From Planctomycetota bacterium (lineage in GTDB: Bacteria; Planctomycetota; Planctomycetia; Pirellulales; Thermoguttaceae), in assembly GCA_023621895.1 (NCBI GenBank), contig JAMOAF010000789.1:1-7762 (forward strand): DNA of 7,762 bases, given 5' to 3'. The notes below the pieces were generated by a model. That model had not been told where the DNA came from. It saw only the letters and a list, made by a program, of their open reading frames with translations, and did not search any database. This document shows positions 1 through 6,700 of this stretch, piece by piece; position 1 is the first letter of the stretch; every line of letters starts with the position of its first letter. The position numbers and the translations under genes are program-made.

Positions 1-150
1 ACTAGAGTTGGTATGATCAAGTACAGGTGAGAAGGGGGCAATTGGATAGTCATGGAAAGGCGGTCCACTCCAATTCCAATAATGTCCCATTCATCCACTT
101 CCATTATAGGGAACGCTTCTTAGGCGCCATCGGCCTCTTCTCTGTTCCGG

Positions 151-190
151 CCCCGCCGTTTCGCTCTGACTGCGAGCGGCGGGGTTTTTT
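151..190 (+). terminator. Intrinsic terminator of an upstream gene
   Basis: CCCCGCCG (151-158) pairs perfectly with CGGCGGGG (177-184) and is followed at once by six T residues (185-190). An inner CGCTC/GAGCG pairing is possible as an alternative lower stem. This is a textbook rho-independent terminator reading rightwards. It must serve a transcript that begins left of the window or within its first 150 bases, since no gene lies between. It ends only 26 bases before the next reading frame. Confidence 0.85.
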
Positions 191-216
191 CGTTCTTTCT
201 CAGTCCGATTCATCGC

Positions 217-978
217 GTGCGGCATCTCATGATCAGAAGCGGATGGCAATTGGCCTCGTCCCATGCTCAGTGGCGCAGCGACGCCTTGACGTTCGCATTC
301 GATTGGGCGCAGCCGGAGCGTGGGCTTGCGCTAACACACGTTTCCCTACCTACGGCGTGCGAGCCGCGGTTGTTCGGCCTGATTCTCCCCTCGCGTCAAG
401 AATCCCTGGACGCCGCCCGCTTGCCGTTGAGCGCCTGCGGCAGCCTCCTTTGCGCCACGTATGACGCCGCGGAATCGTTTCCAGTTCAAACGGATGTCGC
501 CTGGCGCGTCGGAGCGCCGTCGCCGCAATCCGGCCTGACGATCGTCGATGCAGTCTTCTCGATCTCCACCGAAAGGCTCAACGTCCACCCCCGGTTCTCC
601 GTCCGTTCCCTAATCCCGGCAGTTGAGGTCATCACCGCGGCTGAGCCGCTCGAGGCCGCCTGCTGGAAGACTTGGACGCCTTCGCAGGAAGACCCTCCCC
701 AGGCAACGGAGTCTCCGCTGGTGCTCTTTCGATTGCCGGGCAAAACATTCAGCTACCTGGAAATGGCCGATCCGGTTGATTCCCGCTGCTGCCGATTGAC
801 CGGGCACGGGCATGGGGCCGTTGGTCTGGATCGCACGCTGTTCGCGGCCACCTTGGAAAAGGGCGTGATCCTTCGCTCGCGATTGCGAGGCATCTTGCTC
901 GAACGAGCGGAAGACATGCGGCACGCCCGCGCGGCATACGCCGATTTCATCCGGTCCGAACCGCCTCTCGGCCGCTGA
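217..978 (+). CDS. Hypothetical protein, soluble, planctomycete-type
   Basis: I do not recognise the family. The 253-aa product has no signal peptide or membrane segment, so it is probably cytoplasmic. The pattern of alternating hydrophobic residues suggests a beta-rich fold for about residues 20-210. A more helical tail follows, with a charged segment around LEKGVILRSRLRG (about 213-225) and a closing EPPLGR. No catalytic motif is evident. Two starts are possible: GTG at 217 or ATG four codons on at 229. Neither has a visible Shine-Dalgarno, and a terminator ends just upstream, so the start is uncertain. The gene reads in the same direction as uxaC, 62 bases downstream. Co-transcription is possible but not shown. 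The reading frame has GC-rich third positions like its neighbours and translates into a plausible globular composition, which supports a real gene. Confidence 0.7.
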   Translation: MRHLMIRSGWQLASSHAQWRSDALTFAFDWAQPERGLALTHVSLPTACEPRLFGLILPSRQESLDAARLPLSACGSLLCATYDAAESFPVQTDVAWRVGAPSPQSGLTIVDAVFSISTERLNVHPRFSVRSLIPAVEVITAAEPLEAACWKTWTPSQEDPPQATESPLVLFRLPGKTFSYLEMADPVDSRCCRLTGHGHGAVGLDRTLFAATLEKGVILRSRLRGILLERAEDMRHARAAYADFIRSEPPLGR

Positions 979-993
979 CCGCAGCTGACCGCA
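974..993 (+). repeat. Tandem 10-bp direct repeat over a stop codon
   Basis: GCTGACCGCA occurs twice head to tail (974-983 and 984-993). The first copy contains the TGA stop (976-978) of the upstream gene, and the second carries another TGA (986-988) that is not in the same frame. It looks like a small slippage duplication. Confidence 0.8.
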
Positions 994-1030
994 GCGCTCA
1001 CCTCCGTGGCAACTCCCTCTGGATAATCCT

Positions 1031-1034
1031 AGGA
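1031..1034 (+). promoter_or_regulatory. Ribosome binding site fixing the GTG start of uxaC
   Basis: AGGA lies six bases before the GTG at 1041. The encoded N-terminus (NVPLITENFLLHSDAAVRLYH) aligns with the start of known uronate isomerases, so this GTG is the natural start. Confidence 0.6.
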
Positions 1035-1040
1035 CAAACC

Positions 1041-2459
1041 GTGAACGTCCCTCTGATCACCGAGAATTTCCTTCTCCACAGCGACGCCGCAGTGCGGCTC
1101 TATCACCAATACGCCCGCCAGATGCCAATCCTGGACTACCACTGCCATCTCCCGCCGGATCAGATCGCAAGCGACCACCGCTTCGACAATCTCGCGCAGA
1201 TCTGGCTCGCCGGCGATCATTACAAGTGGCGGGCGATGCGCGCGGCCGGAGTCGATGAACGGTACTGCACTGGCGATGCCTGCGATCGCGACAAGTTCCA
1301 GAAATGGGCGGAAACGGTCCCCCGCACGCTCCGCAATCCTCTCTACCATTGGACACACCTGGAGTTGAACCGCCCGTTCGGCATTCGCGATCGGCTGCTT
1401 GGCCCCGAAACCGCGCAAGGCATCTGGGAGGAGTGCAACGCAAGGCTTGCCGAGAGTGGTTTCTCTTGCCGGCGGATCATGGAGCGGATGAACGTCAAGG
1501 CCGTGTGCACGACCGACGATCCCTGCGACAGCCTCGAGCATCACTTGGCGATCGCCGCGGACGACTCTTTCGCCGTGAGAGTCCTTCCCACCTTTCGGCC
1601 CGACAAGGGCATGGCCGTGGACAACCTGGCGGTGTTCAATCCCTGGGTCGACCGGTTGGCCGCGGCGGCCGACGTGGACATCAAGGATTTCACCACTTTC
1701 ATGGAGGCGATCCGGCGGCGGCACGAGCACTTCCACAAAGCGGGTGGGCGACTTTCCGATCACGGGGTCGAGACCTTCTACGAAGCGTTTGCCACCCCCT
1801 CGGAAATGGAGACGATTTTCGAAAAGGCCCGGTCCGGCCGCGAGATTTCCGCCGAAGAGATCCGCGGGTTCAAGTCAACGATGCTCTACGAGTTCGCCCT
1901 GCTCGATCACGAAGAAGGCTGGACCCAGCAGTTCCATATCGGAGCGCTGCGCAACAATAATTCCCGGCGATTCGAGCAACTCGGCCCCGACACGGGTTTC
2001 GACTCGATCGGTGATTGGCCCGTGGCGGTCGGCCTTTCCCGGTTCCTCGATCGCCTCGACCGGCAGGGACGACTGGCCAAGACAATCGTCTACAACCTCA
2101 ATCCGGCGATGAACGATGTCCTGGCAACAATGATCGGCAACTTCCAGGACGGCGTCACGCCGGGCAAGATGCAGTTCGGCAGCGGCTGGTGGTTTCTCGA
2201 TCAGAAAGACGGGATGGAGCGGCAGCTCGAAACGCTCTCCAACCATGGCCTCCTGAGCCTGTTCGTTGGCATGTTGACCGACAGCCGTTCCTTCCTTTCC
2301 TACACGAGGCACGAATACTTCCGCCGCATCCTCTGTAATTTGCTGGGCGGCGAGATGGAGCGCGGTATCCTGCCCGCCGACTTCGAACTGGTTGGGCCGA
2401 TGGTTCAGGACATCTGCTACCGCAACGCGGCGGACTACTTCGGTTTTGACCTGGCATGA
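1041..2459 (+). CDS. uxaC: Uronate isomerase (glucuronate isomerase, EC 5.3.1.12)
   Basis: This enzyme interconverts D-glucuronate with D-fructuronate and D-galacturonate with D-tagaturonate, the first cytoplasmic step of hexuronate breakdown. The 472-aa product has the usual family length and follows the E. coli UxaC sequence, as I remember it, almost end to end. Visible signatures are the metal-binding HxH of DYHCHLPP (H34, H36), GDHYKWRAMR (58-67), LYHWTHLEL (101-109), TTDDPCDSLEHH (157-168), the RPDK loop (186-189), HIGALRNNN (299-307), GSGWWFLDQKDGM (380-392) and MLTDSRSFLSYTRHEYFRR (411-429), whose Asp is in the position of the conserved barrel aspartate. It is a TIM-barrel member of the amidohydrolase superfamily. 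No residue I would expect is missing. Translation starts at GTG with AGGA upstream. No other hexuronate gene (uxaB, uxuA, kdgK, transporter) is in the window, so it is either a lone gene or paired with the unknown gene before it. Confidence 0.97.
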   Translation: MNVPLITENFLLHSDAAVRLYHQYARQMPILDYHCHLPPDQIASDHRFDNLAQIWLAGDHYKWRAMRAAGVDERYCTGDACDRDKFQKWAETVPRTLRNPLYHWTHLELNRPFGIRDRLLGPETAQGIWEECNARLAESGFSCRRIMERMNVKAVCTTDDPCDSLEHHLAIAADDSFAVRVLPTFRPDKGMAVDNLAVFNPWVDRLAAAADVDIKDFTTFMEAIRRRHEHFHKAGGRLSDHGVETFYEAFATPSEMETIFEKARSGREISAEEIRGFKSTMLYEFALLDHEEGWTQQFHIGALRNNNSRRFEQLGPDTGFDSIGDWPVAVGLSRFLDRLDRQGRLAKTIVYNLNPAMNDVLATMIGNFQDGVTPGKMQFGSGWWFLDQKDGMERQLETLSNHGLLSLFVGMLTDSRSFLSYTRHEYFRRILCNLLGGEMERGILPADFELVGPMVQDICYRNAADYFGFDLA

Positions 2460-2477
2460 CCGTTCCACGACGGTCAA

Positions 2478-2500
2478 ACCCCCGCGCCAGGGGTATTTTC
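2478..2500 (+). terminator. Possible weak terminator after uxaC
   Basis: An A plus CCCC (2478-2482) can pair with GGGG plus T (2490-2494) around a 7-base loop, followed by ATTTTC. A second small stem, GACCGT/ACGGTC (2458-2463 with 2470-2475), lies just before it and overlaps the uxaC stop codon. The stems are short and the T-run is imperfect, so termination here is plausible rather than certain. Confidence 0.35.
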
Positions 2501-2522
2501 GGAGAGAATCTCCCGCGGCGCA

Positions 2523-2542
2523 GAATTTTTCCGATAAAATTC
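2523..2542. repeat. Inverted repeat GAATTTT/AAAATTC
   Basis: A perfect 7-bp inverted repeat (2523-2529 with 2536-2542) around a 6-base loop, TCCGAT. It contains the -10-like TAAAAT (2535-2540) but has no matching -35 element at the proper distance. It could be an operator or part of a structured RNA. Confidence 0.5.
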
Positions 2543-2554
2543 GATTCCAGAGGG

Positions 2555-2581
2555 GAACCTTTTTGGTTCTCGGGGGTCTAC
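2555..2581 (+). promoter_or_regulatory. ECF-type promoter candidate upstream of the sigma gene
   Basis: GAACCT (2555-2560), a 16-base spacer and TCTAC (2577-2581) match the known form of ECF/sigma-E promoters (GAACTT-N16-TCTGA) in both boxes and in spacing. Transcription would start near 2587-2590 and read rightwards, through the small ORF at 2637, to the sigma gene at 3114. The -35 box lies in an inverted repeat, GAACC-TTTTT-GGTTC (2555-2569). ECF factors commonly activate their own promoters; that this one does is inference. Confidence 0.5.
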
Positions 2582-2636
2582 TAATAACTCCGAGACATTT
2601 TTTGTCTTCAAACAGCGCAAGGCGCAGAGGTTTACC

Positions 2637-2948
2637 ATGGCCAACTTCGCACGCACGACGACCGTCCGGAAATTCAATGTCCGCGACAATCGCAAGCACT
2701 TCGGTGCCGTCGTTCGCATCGTCGTTGCATTGCCCATGGCCTCGTTGCGCCTTTGTCAAGTCGCGCGGATTCTTCTTGCGCAGCTCGGTCAGCGCAGCGC
2801 CGATGGGCGACTGGCCCTCTGGGGCTGGTATAGCCATCCAAGTACAGCCGGCCTTGCCGGGCGGCCCGCCAGTGCGGTGTCGCTACGCCAGGTTCCGGCG
2901 TGGCGCGGCCTGGCGTCGTGTCCCGCGAGTCTTCCCGGCAGGTTCTGA
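2637..2948 (+). CDS. Doubtful small ORF in the sigma-gene leader
   Basis: ATG at 2637 is preceded by AGAGG (2626-2630) with a 6-base spacer, and lies about 50 bases after the proposed ECF promoter start. The 103-aa frame has GC-rich third positions. The product is basic at the N-terminus (RTTTVRKFNVRDNRK), has a hydrophobic stretch mixed with arginines (about 23-50), and then becomes Ala/Gly/Pro/Arg-rich in the way noncoding GC-rich DNA does. I recognise no domain. It may be a true small leader gene, a decayed gene or chance. Frames on the opposite strand over the same DNA are also open, which weakens the case. Confidence 0.25.
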   Translation: MANFARTTTVRKFNVRDNRKHFGAVVRIVVALPMASLRLCQVARILLAQLGQRSADGRLALWGWYSHPSTAGLAGRPASAVSLRQVPAWRGLASCPASLPGRF

Positions 2949-3010
2949 TCGGTCGACGACTGAGCCAGCATCTTTCGAGGAAGAGACTCGCGAGCGGGCG
3001 CGGCGGGGCG

Positions 3011-3043
3011 GACCGGGAATGGGGCATCGTGCATGTCCCGGTC
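3011..3043 (+). repeat. Hairpin-forming inverted repeat before the sigma gene
   Basis: GACCGGGA (3011-3018) and TCCCGGTC (3036-3043) form a perfect 8-bp stem. The 17-base loop can pair further through GCA/TGC. There is no T-run after it, so it is not a terminator. It lies about 70 bases before the sigma start codon, within the probable 5' untranslated region. Confidence 0.55.
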
Positions 3044-3096
3044 CCGTGTCTTCTCCACACGGCCGGCGCTCTCTGGTCCCTTACCGAGCACATTGC

Positions 3097-3105
3097 AAGA
3101 AGAGA
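3097..3105 (+). promoter_or_regulatory. Ribosome binding site deciding the sigma-factor start
   Basis: The purine-rich AAGAAGAGA ends eight bases before ATG 3114. The frame stays open up to an ATG at 3033, but that codon lies inside the 3011-3043 hairpin, and the extra 27 residues (SRSRVFSTRPALSG and onward) do not resemble a sigma-factor N-terminus. Confidence 0.5.
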
Positions 3106-3113
3106 TCCCCGTG

Positions 3114-3692
3114 ATGTTTTCCGAATCGTTTGAACGAAATAAGACGGACCAGCAAGTGGCCCAGCTGGTCTTGGCGGCCCAGCGCGGCAGCCGCGATGCA
3201 TTCGAGCAGCTTTTCGAGCGGTTTCGCCGCATCGTCCACGTGACGGCCTACCGCCGATTGGGCAACGAGGCGGAGGCCCAGGAACTCTGCCAGGACGTCT
3301 TCGTCCAGGCTCTGCGGAAGCTGGATCAATTGCAGGATCCCGCCTGCTTTGGGGGCTGGATCCGCGCCATCACCTCGCGGATGGCCATTAATCGAGCGGT
3401 TCGCTCGCGGCCGATGGCCTCGCTCGATGCCGACGGCGTCGAGTCGCGCGGCGTCGAGACCGAGACGCCGCTGGCGCGGATGATCCGCGAGGAACGCTGC
3501 GAGCAATTGCGCGTCGGCCTCGATCGGCTGTCGAACATGGATCGCGACACGCTCACGGCGTTCTACTTTCGCGGCCGGAGCCTGATCCAGATGAGCGACG
3601 AATTCAACTCGCCGGTCGGCACGATCAAGCGGCGGCTGCACGTCGCCCGCAAGCGGCTGGCGCGGCAGCTGGAGACCCTGGTCGCCACGTGA
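3114..3692 (+). CDS. RNA polymerase sigma factor, sigma-70 family, ECF type
   Basis: This is a 192-aa promoter-recognition subunit of RNA polymerase. Sigma region 2 covers about residues 28-98: AFEQLFERFRRIVHVTAYRR, then EAEAQELCQDVFVQALRKL (core-binding and -10 recognition) and FGGWIRAITSRMAINRAVR. An acidic linker (about 99-130) follows. Sigma region 4 covers about 131-187, with helix-turn-helix SLIQMSDEFNSPVGTIKRRL and the basic tail HVARKRLARQLE. Regions 1 and 3 are missing, as in ECF factors. ATG 3114 is chosen over ATG 3033; a GTG directly before it (3111) would add one residue. No anti-sigma or zinc-finger gene follows, because the next gene is convergent. A GAACCT-N16-TCTAC promoter form about 530 bases upstream suggests self-activation. 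The family is unmistakable; the ECF subgroup and regulon are unknown. Confidence 0.95.
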   Translation: MFSESFERNKTDQQVAQLVLAAQRGSRDAFEQLFERFRRIVHVTAYRRLGNEAEAQELCQDVFVQALRKLDQLQDPACFGGWIRAITSRMAINRAVRSRPMASLDADGVESRGVETETPLARMIREERCEQLRVGLDRLSNMDRDTLTAFYFRGRSLIQMSDEFNSPVGTIKRRLHVARKRLARQLETLVAT

Positions 3693-3697
3693 ACCAC

Positions 3698-3748
3698 AAA
3701 AAAAGGCCGCCGCCGGCGGAAGATTCCGCCGGCGACGGCCTGCTCTTT
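3698..3748. terminator. Bidirectional intrinsic terminator between convergent genes
   Basis: Arms 3705-3721 and 3724-3740 form a GC-rich stem with one mismatch (C3710 against A3735) and a small loop at AAGATT. Seven A residues precede it (3698-3704), giving a full T-tract on the minus strand for the secretin transcript. TGCTCTTTTC follows it (3741-3750), a weaker T-rich tail for the sigma transcript. It begins 6 bases after the sigma stop and ends 14 bases before the secretin stop. Confidence 0.9.
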
Positions 3749-3761
3749 TCAAGACGCCGGG

Positions 3762-6700
3762 CTACTGGCTGGTAATCCCCAGCCTCTCTTCTTCCTCTTC
3801 CTGGATGATGATCCGCGGAGTGACCATCATCATCAGGCTTTGGGTTTCGCGCCCGATTCCCACGTTTTTGAACAAGCGATTCACGTACGGCAGCTTGTTC
3901 AGCATCGGCACGCCAAACTCGCTGCGGCCTTCGCTCAGTCGCTTGATCCCGCCGAGCAACACCGTGCCGCCGTCCGGCACGCTGACGGTCGTGGTCACCG
4001 TGACGTAGGAGAACGTCGGCAGTTGCACCGTCGTGCCGCTCTTGGTCGACTGCTTGTTCGACGACTTCTTGGTGTTGTCGTTCGGCTTATCCTGGACGCC
4101 GTCCGCCGACGTGCTCTCGGTGGTCGTCTCCGAACCGGTGAACTGGAAGGTGTTCACCTCGCCGATCTTGCTGAAGAACGGCACGACCGTCAGGCGGACG
4201 AATCGTCTGTCGTCGGAGACGACTGCCTGGACGGTCAGGAAGGTGCCTTCGTTGAGCACGACGATCACCGGCTGCTGCGCCGCGGCGAAGTCCCCGACGA
4301 CCGGCACGACGCTGATCACGAACGGGCTCTGCGACGTGTCGGAAACGTAGGCCTGCTGGCCATTGAAGAGCGTGACCTTGGGGGCCTGCATGACGTTGCT
4401 GCGGCGGTCGCCCTGCGCGGCGGCGATGAAGAAGAACGCCTCGATTTCGCTGAGGATCGCGAAGCCCATCTGGGCGCCGGCCGAAGCGTCGAACCCGCCG
4501 AACTGCGGCACCGCCAGGCTGAAGTTGTTCTGCGTGAAGGGGATGTCCAGGTCGGCCGAGAACACGCCCGGCTGCTGCATGCCTACCGTCACGCTGCGAT
4601 CGAAATCCTGGTCGAGCGTGTTCCGGGTCGGTTCGGTGCCGGCCGCCGGATCCCCGTCGTCGATCGTCCGCCCGAAGAGTTGGAACGGGCGGTCGATGTT
4701 GTCGTTGATGTCGAAGTCGAAGTCGACGCCGATCCGCTCGAAGAAGTTGTCGTTGAGCGTAATGAAGCGGACTTCGATCGTGACCTGGAGGTCCTGCATG
4801 CGGCGGAGTTGCTCGAGCAGATCGACGATCTCCTCGTGGACCTCCTCCGTCTGCCGGATGACCAGGCTGAGATTCGTCTCGAAGGGGGCGACCGACCCCG
4901 GCCCGCCCACGTCTTCCCAGGTTTCCGGCTGGATCGTCGCCGTGATCAATTGGATCAGGCTGTCGAAGTCGGCCATCGTCCCGCCGCCCGCCCCGCCGGG
5001 ACCGAAGCCCATCGGCATCGTCGTGGGGCTGGCGCCGGTCGCGGGCGTGCTGCCGGTCATCTGGGCGAGGATGCTCTCGTTGATCTTGCCGCTGCCGCCC
5101 GAGCCGCTGCGGCTGGCGACGACCGCCATCGGCGAGGCCATTGGGCCGCCGTACCCGCTGCCTCCGAAGCTGACCCGCGAGAGGCCTTCGTTCAAGGCCC
5201 CGGCCAGCCCCATCCCCGTACTCGGCATGAAGTTGGGAATCGGCACGACCAGGTCAGCCACGTTGTAGGTCTTGATGTACGTGTCGCCGCTCCGCATCTG
5301 CTCGCTGGTGATCTTGAGGACTTCGTCCTTGATCACGTAGCTCAGGTGCAGTGGTTGCAGGATCAGGTTCAGCGCGCTTTTCAGGGCCACTTCCTGCGAG
5401 AGGTTGATCGTCACCGGATCCTCGGTCGTGACCGCTTCCTGCTGCAACCCCTGGGGGTCGAGGTAGACGTTCACGCCGGCGAGCTTACTCAGGTACTCCA
5501 TCACGTTCGCCAGCGGTTCGCCTTTGAACTCCAGGAGCACCGGCGTCTGAAGACGCCGCTCGATCTCCATTTCCGCTTCCGTTCGCTGGCGGAGCGGTTG
5601 CTCGCGGGATCCTTTTCGCCGGGCGATCCGATCCCAGTCCGTTGGCCAGCGGAGCGGGTTCGAATCGTCGCCGAAGGGCACGGACGCGCGATCCACGGAA
5701 AGCAGCTCGTCGATGAAGCCGCGCTCCTTCATGTCCTGGATCGACTGGTTGGCGGCCATCCGCCGAATTGCCCGCGAAGTCATCGCCAACTGCTCGGTGA
5801 TCGGGTCGTTGGGGGCGAGTTCCTTCGCCCGCTTGGCCACCACCTCGGCTTCCTCGTAGCGTTGCTCGTTGATCAGCAGATTGTGGCGATCGACCATCTC
5901 CTTGAGCTTTTGCTGCCGATCGAGCGTCATCTGCTGCTCTTGCTCGATTTGGCTGAGGACTTGCCGATTCCGCTGATCGAGCTCGATCCGACCCTTGTTC
6001 TGCTTGACATAATTGGCCGTGTCCAAGAGGGCCCGGTCGATCTGCCGGAGGAGCCTGTCCCGCGAGGCGGGGTCGAGCCCGGCCGCGTCAACCTTGGCCT
6101 TGGTCTCTTCGAGCAGTTTCACCGCGGCGTTCGGATCGGTGGCGCGGAGCCGTTCGGCCTCCCGCGTCTGCTGGGCAATGTCAACGCTTACCTGGCGAGC
6201 GAGCAGCGCCGCCTTGGCCGCGGCCTCGTCGATGATCGACGGGGGCTGGCCGGGATTCTGCCCGGACGGCTGCGCGGCATCCAGCAATTGCAGCATGTCT
6301 TGCAGCCGCTGCTGCGTCATCGGATCCAGTTCTCGCGCGTGGGCGGCCGCTTGTTGGAACAGGTTGCGAGCCGCCTGCGTGTCGTGAGCCCGAAGCGCCG
6401 CTTCGCCCTGCTGGAACAACTGGAACCCGAGGCCGGGCGCGCCTTGAGGAGCTTCACCACCCATCGCTATCGGAGTTGGCGGCGCCGGCTGCACTCCCTG
6501 GACGAGCATATTTCGAGTTGGATCAGCGCCGGGATCGTAAACGGCTCGCGTCGCATCCGTGCTCGGATACGGCGCGGGCGCCGGCACAAGATGGCCCGCC
6601 TGAATGACCCCGCTTGGCCCGGCTTGGGCGGCCAGGCCCGCGGCCGGCGATGCGGAGCGCGACTGCGCCCGCACTGTCTCGATTCTCTGGAGCATCAGTT

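Larger units (their letters stand above)
2460..3113. other. 654-base interval without a certain gene
   Basis: The first 150 bases are comparatively AT-rich and full of short inverted repeats (2458-2475, 2478-2494, 2501-2513, 2523-2542, 2553-2571, 2593-2607). A promoter of ECF form sits at 2555-2581. A doubtful small ORF spans 2637-2948. The last part, 2949-3113, is GC-rich with a strong hairpin at 3011-3043 and ends in the ribosome binding site of the sigma gene. I see no tRNA and no recognisable tmRNA, SRP RNA or RNase P RNA signature. The simplest reading is the uxaC 3' end followed by a long regulatory leader for the sigma gene. Confidence 0.6.

Noticed and set aside
1..30. Possible C-terminal tail (TRVGMIKYR, stop at 28-30) of a gene from the left
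   Set aside because: Nine codons are too few to support a gene, although the terminator at 151-190 shows that something upstream is transcribed in this direction.
27..464. Plus-strand frame of 145 codons at the left end
   Set aside because: It runs through the terminator at 151-190 and is out of frame with the better-supported gene from 217; its composition is that of a shadow frame.
2535..2540. TAAAAT as a housekeeping -10 box
   Set aside because: No TTGACA-like element or extended -10 lies at the right distance; it is more likely just part of the GAATTTT/AAAATTC inverted repeat.
1875..2837. Minus-strand frame of 320 codons beginning in the intergenic region and running into uxaC
   Set aside because: More than half is antisense to uxaC. 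The first 120 residues look mildly coding but match no family I know, and overlapping plus-strand frames are equally open. At most it contains a decayed gene remnant.
2460..3113. A known structural RNA gene or CRISPR array
   Set aside because: No cloverleaf, no recognisable SRP, tmRNA or RNase P core motifs, and no regularly spaced repeats were seen.
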